From Deltaproteobacteria bacterium (GTDB lineage Bacteria > Desulfobacterota > Binatia > UBA1149 > CAITLU01), in assembly GCA_016218925.1 (NCBI GenBank), contig JACRCR010000227.1, positions 1 to 52,716 on the forward strand: a DNA stretch of 52,716 nt. The letters run 5' to 3'. Each line of letters begins with the position of its first letter. Position 1 is the first letter of the stretch. The notes below the pieces were generated by a model that had not been told where the DNA came from, did not search any database, and saw only the letters and a list, made by a program, of their open reading frames with translations. This document shows, in pieces, positions 17,562 through 25,577 of this stretch. Made by a program: the position numbers and the translations under genes.

Positions 17562-19013
17562 TCACTCCAGCGGCGATCCGTCGACGTCCCCGGCGTCCTG
17601 GGGGTCTTGCCCGTTCTGACCGCCCTTGCCGTTCCTGGTGGACTTGCCCGCCTTGCCCCTGGCACGGGCATCACGCACCCGGCCCAGGCCCTCGCGCCCC
17701 ACCCTCTTCCACAGCTCGAAATCGCTCGCGCGCGGAGCCAGCGATTCATACCACGGAAGCCCGGACTCCCTGACGAAGAAGACGTACAACAGCAGAGCCG
17801 CCACCGAGTACGAAGTCGCCGTCCCGATCGCCGCCCCCTCGATGCCGAGACGCGGGATCAGCACGACATTCAGACCGACGTTACCGAGCAATGCCACGTA
17901 CGCGGCGATCACGTTGATCACCTGACGATCGCGGGCGGTGAAGTCCCTCGACAGCAGCACGTACTGCGACATCATCACGATTCCCCACGCGATGTAGACC
18001 AGTGGCACGGCCGCCGGAGCGTAGCGCTCACCATACAGAGTGATGATCGCGAAGCGGCCAAGCAGACTCAGCGCCAGAGCCATGACCACCGTTATCGCGA
18101 GCGTCTGCCGGCAGGCCGCCGCCGTCATCGCGTGGACGCGCTCCTCGCTGCTCCCCGCAAGTCGCGGAAACATCGCGAGCCCCAGCGACTGCGGCACCTG
18201 CATCATTCGCTCGGCCAGATGAGCGCCGATCGCGTAAAACGCTACCTCGGACGGCGTGAGGTAGTACGCACACAGGTACACCCCCGCCTTGAAGTTGAAG
18301 TGAGACGCGATTATCTGCAGGTGCGACTTGAGCCCGTAGCGCAGCATGCGACGAAAGAGCGGGAAGTCGAACTGCGCGTGCAGACCGTGCTGACGCTGTA
18401 CCGTCCACAGCACCCACGAAACCATCACCACACGCAGCGTGACGGCCACGGCAAGTGCCCCCGGCAGGCTGTACCCGAGCCACAGCAACACCACTGCCAT
18501 GCCGATCAGCGTCAGGATGGACTCGCCGATGAGTCGCGCGTTGTAGACGCGAAAGCCATCGGTTGCCTGGAGTACCCCGTACAAGTAGCTCTCGACCAGC
18601 AGGGTCGGGATCATCGGCAGCACCGCCAAGAGAGCCCACAGCGGCACCCCCTTGAGCATCGAGCCGACGATCTGATCACGCAGCAGGTAGGTTGCGACGA
18701 TCAAGATCGTGCCAGCGACGAGCCCGAAGATCACCGCGGTCGATGCCACCCGCACCACGTCTTCACGCTCACGCTTGATGAAATAGATCGTCGACTGGGC
18801 CTGGCCGAACTTGGTGAGGGTCGTCAGCGACGCGGGAAACGCAGTGACCACGGAGAAGATACCGCGGTTGGCCGGCCCCAGGGTGCGTGCGGTGATGATT
18901 CCGATGAAGATGCCGAGGCCGAGCTTGAAGAACACCGTTGCCAGTGTGCCGCCGAAGTCCTCCACCAGTTTGAAGAGCGACGAGCCCTGGCGCTTCGCCT
19001 TGGCTGCGCTCAT
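17562..19013 (-). CDS. Wzx-type polysaccharide flippase (MOP superfamily)
   Basis: 483 residues with about twelve to fourteen hydrophobic segments and a basic, low-complexity cytoplasmic C-tail (about residues 430-483, rich in Gly, Lys and Asp). The N-terminus (FGGTLATVFFKLGLGIFIGIITARTLGPANRGIFSVV; GPANRG motif) matches the Wzx/RfbX-like polysaccharide exporters that flip undecaprenyl-linked oligosaccharides. The overlap with the HprK-like gene upstream is ATGA (19010-19013). It is the only flippase in the cluster, so a Wzx/Wzy-type route is likely given the ligase/polymerase at 29558-31129. Confidence 0.88.
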   Translation of the reverse strand: MSAAKAKRQGSSLFKLVEDFGGTLATVFFKLGLGIFIGIITARTLGPANRGIFSVVTAFPASLTTLTKFGQAQSTIYFIKREREDVVRVASTAVIFGLVAGTILIVATYLLRDQIVGSMLKGVPLWALLAVLPMIPTLLVESYLYGVLQATDGFRVYNARLIGESILTLIGMAVVLLWLGYSLPGALAVAVTLRVVMVSWVLWTVQRQHGLHAQFDFPLFRRMLRYGLKSHLQIIASHFNFKAGVYLCAYYLTPSEVAFYAIGAHLAERMMQVPQSLGLAMFPRLAGSSEERVHAMTAAACRQTLAITVVMALALSLLGRFAIITLYGERYAPAAVPLVYIAWGIVMMSQYVLLSRDFTARDRQVINVIAAYVALLGNVGLNVVLIPRLGIEGAAIGTATSYSVAALLLYVFFVRESGLPWYESLAPRASDFELWKRVGREGLGRVRDARARGKAGKSTRNGKGGQNGQDPQDAGDVDGSPLE

Positions 19014-20113
19014 CGCGATCCCCGCGCCGGCGCACCGGTTACCCGGCCGAGTATTTCACGGCGCGCCAGCTGCGCGAGATCAGCTTCGTCCGCGACGCGA
19101 ACTTCGTAGTTGCCGGCTGCGCCGGCCAGGCGGCGCAGCGCCTCGGCTTCGTCCGGTCTGCGGGTTCCTGCCACGGTGTCGAGAACTTCGTTCATGATGG
19201 CGATGCGCCGTACTTCCTTGGCCATCACGTTGGCCGTGTGCAGGCGCGCGCAACTCTCGGCCGCGTCCAGTTCGCGCACCGCCGACGCAACGGCCCTCTC
19301 GACATGGAACAACGCGGCCACCGGCTGCGGCTGCAATTCGACGTCCGCGAGCCGGTGCGCGTCGCGGGCAAAAACCCGGCGCTCGCCGGTGGCCACCAGT
19401 CGCTGCGCCCCCGCGCCGGCCAGGCGGCGGCTTCGCTCGTCGAGTAGCAGCAGCTCCGGACACGCCCACACGCGCGCGCCGTCGTGCAAAACGAGATTGT
19501 CCGAGAGCATGCGGCAGGCGGGGTCGCCGAGCATCGCCACCGACAGTGTCGACTTGCCGCAGCCCGGCATCCCCGCGAGCACGACCGCGCCACCTCGCGT
19601 GGCCACCGCTCCTGCGTGCAGCACGTGAAGGCCTTCGAGGCGGCTCAGATGCCACAGCACCGGATGGTAGAAGAGATAGTAGAGCAACGTCGAGAAACGA
19701 CGCCCGCGCAGCGTTGGCAGACTCTTGCGGTACCTCCAGCGCTGGAAGCGATCCCATCGCGGCGATCGCGCCAGCGAAAAGTAGTAGCGACCGGTCAACT
19801 CTAGATGCCCGTCGTCGAAACGGATGGCAAGGTGAAGATCGGTGAAATCGTCGATGCGCAGCCAGTAGCCGCATCTCTCACCGAGGTAGAGATCGCGGTC
19901 GGGCCGGTGCTGCCAGGTCGCACCGGCGAAGGCTTCCGGCAGGCTGCCGGCCGGCGGTCCATCCACCCATTCGAGACGACTGACGACGTCGACCTCGCCA
20001 GCGTCCTCGACACGGTACGGCTCGAGCGCGACGTTCGCGTATTCGATGAAGGCCGAGATCTGCGACTCCAGCCGCAAGGTGACGCCGTGTAGCCGAATCG
20101 TGGTCGCGTTCAC
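19010..20113 (-). CDS. HprK-like P-loop kinase of an EPS locus
   Basis: 367 residues with a P-loop (GMPGCGKSTL, about residues 181-190) in a fold resembling the C-terminal domain of HPr kinase/phosphorylase. Just before it is HVLHAGAVATRGGAVVLA, and after it a MLSDNLVLHDGARVWACPE segment like the HprK metal-binding strand. The N-terminal 150 residues are a separate domain I do not recognise. HprK-related proteins are found in EPS and peptide-modification loci, where their target is mostly unknown. There is no HPr gene nearby, so a role in sugar-PTS control is unlikely; small-molecule or glycan-precursor phosphorylation is possible. The start is a GTG overlapping the upstream stop as GTGA (20110-20113). 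Confidence 0.75.
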   Translation of the reverse strand: MNATTIRLHGVTLRLESQISAFIEYANVALEPYRVEDAGEVDVVSRLEWVDGPPAGSLPEAFAGATWQHRPDRDLYLGERCGYWLRIDDFTDLHLAIRFDDGHLELTGRYYFSLARSPRWDRFQRWRYRKSLPTLRGRRFSTLLYYLFYHPVLWHLSRLEGLHVLHAGAVATRGGAVVLAGMPGCGKSTLSVAMLGDPACRMLSDNLVLHDGARVWACPELLLLDERSRRLAGAGAQRLVATGERRVFARDAHRLADVELQPQPVAALFHVERAVASAVRELDAAESCARLHTANVMAKEVRRIAIMNEVLDTVAGTRRPDEAEALRRLAGAAGNYEVRVADEADLAQLARREILGRVTGAPARGSR

Positions 20114-21363
20114 GCGGCGCCCTCGACTGCCCCGACGAGATCACGTCCTCGCCGCCCCGCGGCAACCCCCTCGAACAGCGCGCACATGGTCTCGACGTGG
20201 CGATCCAGACGGAAACGCTGCACCGACTCCAGCGCGGCTGCCGCCAGACGCGCACGTTCGCCGGCATCGCCGAGCAGTCGATCGATCGCCGTCGCCAGTT
20301 CGGCCGCATCGCCAGGTGTGGTGAGCAACGCATCCCGGCCTTCGTGGACGAACTCGGGAACTCCGCCGGCGCGGGTGGCGATGACCGGACGGCCCACCGC
20401 CATCGCCTCGATGATGACCCTGCCGAACGGCTCGCCGCGCACCGAGGTGTGGACGACGATATCCATCGCCGCCATGAGATCGGGGACGTCGTTGCGCGAA
20501 CCGGTCAGCCACACCCGGCGCTCCAGCCCACGCTCGCGCAGATGGGCGCGCAGCGCTTCGGCATAGGCGAGCCCGCTGCGATGAACCCCGCCGACCAACC
20601 AGGCCACCAAGCGCGGGCGACGCTCGCGCAGCAGGTCGATCGCGTCGACGAGCACCCGCTGGCCTTTCCACTGTTGAATGTTGCCGACGACCCCGACCAC
20701 CTCGGCGTCGGCCGCGACCGCCAATTCCTCCCGCACCTCGCCTGCGCCACGCGCGGGCCTGAAGGCCCCCAGGTCGAGACCATCGTACACCACCGTGAAA
20801 GCGCCGGGCCGCATGCCCCCGCGCCGGCAATGGTGCTCGATCGCTTTCGTCATCGACACGCACAGTGCCACGCGACGCGACAACATCCGCTCGACAAAAG
20901 TGAACTTGTCGAAACCCTTGGCGTGCACCACGCAAGGTACTCGGAGGATACGCGCGGCCACTATGGCGTCGGCGTTGCCACGAAATCCGTTGCAGACGTA
21001 GATCAGATCCGGCCGCGCCTCGCGCACGAGCCTGGCCAGGCGCAGGGCGGCCGGAACGGTCTCGACCAGAAAGGTCGCCAGCGCGCGGGCGCCGCGCATC
21101 AGTGCACCGACCGCACCGATCTGCTTGGCCTTCGCGTACGAAGCGCTGTGTTCCAGGCCGTGCTGCTTGGGGAGGCGGCGCTTGTCGAACACCCGGACGG
21201 GAACGCCCTGCGCGACCAGGTCCGCGGTCGACGGCTTGTGCTCGTAGAGCACCACGAACGGCGAAATCCGACGACGATCCAGTCCACGCAGCAACTCGAG
21301 CATGCCGGAAAGCGACCCGCCGACCACGCTGCCCGAAGAAGCCTCGAGAAAGACGACGTTCAC
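20110..21363 (-). CDS. GT4-family glycosyltransferase
   Basis: 417 residues from a GTG at 21363 that overlaps the upstream epimerase's stop as GTGA; the longer frame to 21420 would intrude into that gene. The N-domain begins NVVFLEASSGSVVGGSLSGML, whose GGSLSG loop is the usual GT4 acceptor-side glycine loop. The C-domain has GVVGNIQQWKGQRVLVDAI and RGEPFGRVIIEAMAVGRP with intact EX7E. A cytoplasmic glycan-building enzyme of unknown sugar. Confidence 0.9.
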   Translation of the reverse strand: MNVVFLEASSGSVVGGSLSGMLELLRGLDRRRISPFVVLYEHKPSTADLVAQGVPVRVFDKRRLPKQHGLEHSASYAKAKQIGAVGALMRGARALATFLVETVPAALRLARLVREARPDLIYVCNGFRGNADAIVAARILRVPCVVHAKGFDKFTFVERMLSRRVALCVSMTKAIEHHCRRGGMRPGAFTVVYDGLDLGAFRPARGAGEVREELAVAADAEVVGVVGNIQQWKGQRVLVDAIDLLRERRPRLVAWLVGGVHRSGLAYAEALRAHLRERGLERRVWLTGSRNDVPDLMAAMDIVVHTSVRGEPFGRVIIEAMAVGRPVIATRAGGVPEFVHEGRDALLTTPGDAAELATAIDRLLGDAGERARLAAAALESVQRFRLDRHVETMCALFEGVAAGRRGRDLVGAVEGAA

Positions 21364-22346
21364 GCCGGCTTCCGCAGCGACTCCTCGAGGGCCTCGCGCA
21401 GCCCCACCCGAGGCTTCCATCCCAGCCTCGCAGCGGCCGCGTCGGTCGCGTAACGGGTACTTCGCTCGGAGCGCAACAGTTGATAGGCGACCGACCAGGG
21501 GCGACGCTTGACGAGGCGATGCAACGCATCCACCGCCTTGACGGCAGGAGCCAGCAGGGCGACCGGCACGTACACCACGCGCAACGGACGCGAGCGGACC
21601 TGGCCGAGCGTTCGGAAATACTCTCCCTGCGTCAGAGTCGGGTCGTCGATGACGTTGAAGATCGACCCGTCTATGCCTTCGGTAACGCCGGCCAGGACCA
21701 CCGCGTCCGCGGCGTTCTCGATGTACGTCAGCGGCAGCAGATAGCGCGGGGTGCTGACGACGACCAGAAGATCGGGACGCAGGAACTTCTTGACGCGACC
21801 CAGGAACACCGATTGCTGCGGATGATCGGGACCGTAGAGCAGCCCGGGCCGTACCACCACGACGTTCTTCCCCGAACGCACCGCCGCGCAGGCCAGCCGG
21901 TCCGCGTCGATCTTCGAGCGCGTGTAGAAGCCCCTCATCGTGGGCCGCCGGTCGTAGTCACTGGTGTCGGTGATGGTCAGGCCGTCGCGATCGATCTCGA
22001 AGATGCCGAGCGAGCTGACGTGCACGAAACGCTCGGCCCTCCCCGCCAGCGCCGCATCCATCAGACGCTGCGTCGCCTCGACGTTGACGCGGAAGAACTC
22101 GTCCCACTGTCCGTGCGACTGCACGCGCGCGCCGACGTGATAGACCACGTCGCACTCGGCGACGCGGTCGAGGATCGGACCTACGTCGGCGAGATCTCCG
22201 AAGACGACCGTAGCGCCCGCGGCAACGAGATCTTCACTGCGGCTGCCCTCGCGAGCGAGCGCGAGGACCTCGTCGCCGCGTTCGATCAGACGCCGCACCA
22301 CGCGCCGCCCCAGGAATCCGGTTCCACCGGTGACGAAGGCGCGCAC
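21360..22346 (-). CDS. NAD-dependent epimerase/dehydratase (extended SDR)
   Basis: 328 residues. The N-terminal MRAFVTGGTGFLGRRVV has the GGTGFLG cofactor motif, YHVGARV follows, and the catalytic YTRSK is intact. The sequence resembles the 3-beta-HSD/dihydroflavonol-reductase-like branch of extended SDRs (VVRPGLLYGPDH). It may reduce or epimerise an NDP-sugar keto intermediate, but this branch also includes enzymes on other substrates. The start is a GTG at 22346, separated by one base from the stop of the Gfo/Idh gene. Confidence 0.85.
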   Translation of the reverse strand: MRAFVTGGTGFLGRRVVRRLIERGDEVLALAREGSRSEDLVAAGATVVFGDLADVGPILDRVAECDVVYHVGARVQSHGQWDEFFRVNVEATQRLMDAALAGRAERFVHVSSLGIFEIDRDGLTITDTSDYDRRPTMRGFYTRSKIDADRLACAAVRSGKNVVVVRPGLLYGPDHPQQSVFLGRVKKFLRPDLLVVVSTPRYLLPLTYIENAADAVVLAGVTEGIDGSIFNVIDDPTLTQGEYFRTLGQVRSRPLRVVYVPVALLAPAVKAVDALHRLVKRRPWSVAYQLLRSERSTRYATDAAAARLGWKPRVGLREALEESLRKPA

Positions 22347-22347
22347 C

Positions 22348-23436
22348 TCAGGCCTCCACCGCGCGACTCTGCGCGGCCTGCGAAGAGGCGGCGAGGTCGT
22401 TCCAGATGCGAGTGGTCACGTCGACCACCGAGGCAGCCTCCTCGATGCTCACCGGCGGCGGGGTGCCGTGTCGCACGGCCTCGTAGAAGCGCGATATCAA
22501 CTCGCCCATCCCCGGATAATAGCGGATGCGGCCACGCACGAAATCGATCGTGTTCTGCGTAGTCTGGCGAACCAGTTGCCAGGCCTCGTCCAGGTTGGGC
22601 AACGGTTTGGCGATGATCTTCGGGACCTTGTAGTCGCGACGCCTCACGAGGGTCATGTTGTTGAGGTTGACCTCGACCGTCATCTTGGTCCCGCAAAGCT
22701 TGAGCGTGTTCATCCCGGGTGCGGCGTTCATCGAGATGGTCAAAACCCCGGTCCTGCCCTGCCCCCTCATCAGCACACGCAGTTCCTCGGGAGCCGTTCC
22801 TCCCGACAGCGAGAAGGCCGTGGCGTGAAGATCCTCGACCTCGCCGAGAAAGTACAACTGGAGATAGAGCGGATGCGGCACCAGATCGCCGAGGCCTCCG
22901 CCGGCGACCTCACTGAGCCAGGCACGATCACTCGCGCGGCCTGCCTGGAAGCTCTCGATCGCCACCAGTTCGCCGAGTTCCCCGCTCTCCCACAGACGCC
23001 GCGCTTCGAGCATCGGTGGATCGAAGAGGCGGTTGTGGTCGACGGTGAGGAGAGCTCCCGAATGCTTGGCGGCCGCAGCCATCGCGACCACCTCCCGCAG
23101 GTCCAGCGCCATGGGTTTCTCGACCAGAGTGGCGATCCCGCGACTCAGCGCCGCCACCGCCACGGTCGCATGCGATTTGGGAGGCGTCAGAACGTGGACG
23201 ACGTCGAGCCGCTCCTGTTCGAGCATGTCTTCGACCGCGCGGTACACGCGCTGCACGCCAAACCGATCGGCAAGTTCGCTCGACTGCCGGATCGAGAAAT
23301 CCGTCAGCGCGACCAGGTCACCTCCGGCTTTCTGAATGTACGGCAGGTGGGCCAGCGCGATGGTGCCACAGCCCACTACCCCGACCCTCAGCTTGTCGTC
23401 TTTTCGTCCAGGCGGTTTCTGAGCGTTGGTCGTCAT
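22348..23436 (-). CDS. Gfo/Idh/MocA-family oxidoreductase
   Basis: 362 residues. The Rossmann motif is RVGVVGCGTIALAHLPYI, the conserved EKP is in LVEKPMALDL, and the C-terminal catalytic region has GDLVPHPLYLQLYF with the D-x3-H pair. The family oxidises or reduces sugars and NDP-sugars with NAD(P). In the WbpA-WbpB-WbpE pathway for 2,3-diamino-uronic acids a Gfo/Idh enzyme oxidises C3 of a UDP-hexosaminuronate, and a WbpA-like dehydrogenase is in this operon. This protein is longer than WbpB, so the match is a hypothesis only. Confidence 0.85.
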   Translation of the reverse strand: MTTNAQKPPGRKDDKLRVGVVGCGTIALAHLPYIQKAGGDLVALTDFSIRQSSELADRFGVQRVYRAVEDMLEQERLDVVHVLTPPKSHATVAVAALSRGIATLVEKPMALDLREVVAMAAAAKHSGALLTVDHNRLFDPPMLEARRLWESGELGELVAIESFQAGRASDRAWLSEVAGGGLGDLVPHPLYLQLYFLGEVEDLHATAFSLSGGTAPEELRVLMRGQGRTGVLTISMNAAPGMNTLKLCGTKMTVEVNLNNMTLVRRRDYKVPKIIAKPLPNLDEAWQLVRQTTQNTIDFVRGRIRYYPGMGELISRFYEAVRHGTPPPVSIEEAASVVDVTTRIWNDLAASSQAAQSRAVEA

Positions 23437-23473
23437 GCTGATTCGTCTCGGTTGGAGTATGCCGCGCTCGCCC

Positions 23474-24469
23474 TCAGGCGGTCGGCGTTGCCAGTTGGCT
23501 GATCAGTCCGGGAGGCGCGGTGGCGACGAACGAGGCTGCGTTGACGGCGCTTGCCAGCGTGGCCAAGTCTCCGTGCAGGCCCAGAGGGAAGCGCACCAGA
23601 ATCGGCGGCTGCCCTGCGATCTCGATCTCGTCGAATGGCTCGCTGCAGTCCAGACGCATCGTCAGCGAAAAATTGATCTCATGCCCGTCCGCGCTCTCGG
23701 CGTGCGCAGTATGGGCCAATCCGAGCACGGCTCCGGGTTCGACGATTTCTCCAGCGCGTTCCACGCGGCGGTCGGCAACCACCGGCTCTAGCGCCTGCTC
23801 GACCGGACCGATTGCCCACCCCAACGCGCGCGCGACGTACTGCACCGACTCGGTGAAACCCGCATGCCCGATCGCAAAGCGTCGCGTTCGTTCGCTGACC
23901 GACGCGGCATCCTCGCCAACTCCCATCTTGCGTCGGAGTGCAGCGCGACGCCGCGACAGGTCGACCATTCGCACAGCGCGCACCGATCTCGGCGCAAGGG
24001 TCATCGACGAGAGGTAGACCGGCAGCCGGTCGAGCAGAAAGCCCGGGTTGACGCCGGCGGCGTACAGCGTGACTCCCTTGCGGCGGGCAGCGGCATCGAG
24101 CCGCTCGGCGGCGTCGGGATGGCCGACGTAGGGAAAGATGACCTCTTCGGCGGTAGTCACGACATTGCATCCCGCCTCGATCAGATCCAGCAGGCCGGCC
24201 TCGATGTCTTTCAGGTGAGAACCCGCACAATGGAACGCGACGTCGACCGAGCCCGCATCGGCGAGAGCCTCCATCAGCGAGGCTCGCACGATCACATCCG
24301 AGGAACCGCTCCCGCACAGTGAACCGAGCGGCCGTCCGACCTTGGAGGAATCCAGGTCGACCGCGGCGACGCTGTGCAGGCGCGCGGTGCGCGCCGTCTC
24401 GCGCGCGATCCCGATTCCGATCTCGCCCAGGCCGAAGTGGAGAATTCTGAGCGTTCCGTGCTCACGCAT
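23474..24469 (-). CDS. DapB-like / 2,4-diaminopentanoate dehydrogenase-like NAD(P) enzyme
   Basis: 331 residues. The N-terminal RILHFGLGEIGIGIAR Rossmann motif, DVAFHCAGSHLKDIE, AGCNVVTTAEEVIFPY and YAAGVNPGFLLDRLP match the dihydrodipicolinate-reductase-like enzymes, including amino-acid amine dehydrogenases such as 2,4-diaminopentanoate dehydrogenase. The usual DapB tetrameric C-domain signature is not obvious. Such a gene is not standard in EPS clusters. It lies between two sugar-modifying enzymes, so it may make an amino or carboxylate precursor for the glycan. Gaps to neighbours are about 40 bases. Confidence 0.72.
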   Translation of the reverse strand: MREHGTLRILHFGLGEIGIGIARETARTARLHSVAAVDLDSSKVGRPLGSLCGSGSSDVIVRASLMEALADAGSVDVAFHCAGSHLKDIEAGLLDLIEAGCNVVTTAEEVIFPYVGHPDAAERLDAAARRKGVTLYAAGVNPGFLLDRLPVYLSSMTLAPRSVRAVRMVDLSRRRAALRRKMGVGEDAASVSERTRRFAIGHAGFTESVQYVARALGWAIGPVEQALEPVVADRRVERAGEIVEPGAVLGLAHTAHAESADGHEINFSLTMRLDCSEPFDEIEIAGQPPILVRFPLGLHGDLATLASAVNAASFVATAPPGLISQLATPTA

Positions 24470-24509
24470 GGTGGCTGTGTCCTGTCTCGTCCGCGGGGAA
24501 GTGGAGTCG

Positions 24510-25577
24510 TCAGGCGACTTCGCCGATGGTCTCTCGAGCTTCTTCCAGGAATCCGCGGCCCTCGCCGCCGAAGCCGTTGGCCTGCAACCACTTCACGTTG
24601 GAGTACCGCGCGTCGGTCCAGTTGATGGACCCCCTCTCGATCAGGGCCTTGATCTCGTCGACGCCGTTCTCGATGGTGTGCGTCGGGGTGAATCCGAGCA
24701 CGTGACGGATCTTGTCGAAGCTGACACGGTAGCTTCGCAGATCGTCGACGCGATCGGCGAACTCGAGGCGCGTTCCCGGAACCCTTGCCGCGACCAGTTC
24801 CGCAGTACGGGTAATGGTGAGATTGTTCTCGTTGGCGCCGACGTTGAACGTTTCCCCGGTCACCTGCTCGTCGGGAGCCTCCGCAGCCAGCATGAAGGCT
24901 TCGGCGACGTCGCGTACGTGCACGTGGGGACGCCATGCGTCACCGTCCATCACGGTGATGAGGCGGTCCTGGACGGCACGGCAGGTCATGGTGTTGACCA
25001 TCAGGTCCAGGCGCGGTCTGGGTGAAGCTCCGAACACCGTCCCGAGCCTGAGCGTCACCACGGAGCGTCCGTCGAGTTCACGCCTGAGGATACTCTCGGA
25101 CACGATCCGACTACGCGCGTAGAAGGAAACCGGGTTCAGCCTCGAGCCTTCGTTCAGCATCAGGCCTTCGGTCGCGCCGTAGACGCTGCACGACGACGCA
25201 AACACGACCCGGTCGACTTCCGGGTAATGCTTGACCGCATGGCAAAGCAGTTTGGTGGATTCGATGTTGATCGCCATCGTCTCGTCATGATCGAGTTCGC
25301 ACGCGGGATCGCCGACCAGAGCCGCCAGCGCGATCACGGCGCGCGCCCCGCGCGTGACGCGGATCATGTCGCGGATGTTGCAGATGTCCCCGTATTGGAG
25401 CTCGAGACCCGGATGTCTGCGCAGGTCGCGCAGGCCGTTCGCGCCGTAGAGAAAGTTCTCCAGCACGCGCACTCGATAGCCGCGCTCCAAGAGCATGCCT
25501 ACCAGATGGGAGCCGACATACCCCGCCCCTCCGGTCACGAGCACCGTGTCGCCGGGCCTGATGCATTTTTCCGTCAT
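24510..25577 (-). CDS. NAD-dependent epimerase/dehydratase with altered active-site lysine
   Basis: 355 residues from the ATG at 25577, whose first bases overlap the upstream stop as ATGA. The extended SDR fold shows GGAGYVGSHL (residues 16-25), GDICNIRDM, ASSCSVYG and WRPHVHVRDVAEAF. The catalytic tyrosine motif is FYARSR (Tyr153), so position +4 is Arg157 where nearly all SDRs have Lys. A lysine at this site normally positions the nicotinamide ribose and lowers the tyrosine pKa. Arg may still act, but reduced or altered activity is possible. It lies immediately downstream of the sugar transferase gene. Confidence 0.85.
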   Translation of the reverse strand: MTEKCIRPGDTVLVTGGAGYVGSHLVGMLLERGYRVRVLENFLYGANGLRDLRRHPGLELQYGDICNIRDMIRVTRGARAVIALAALVGDPACELDHDETMAINIESTKLLCHAVKHYPEVDRVVFASSCSVYGATEGLMLNEGSRLNPVSFYARSRIVSESILRRELDGRSVVTLRLGTVFGASPRPRLDLMVNTMTCRAVQDRLITVMDGDAWRPHVHVRDVAEAFMLAAEAPDEQVTGETFNVGANENNLTITRTAELVAARVPGTRLEFADRVDDLRSYRVSFDKIRHVLGFTPTHTIENGVDEIKALIERGSINWTDARYSNVKWLQANGFGGEGRGFLEEARETIGEVA

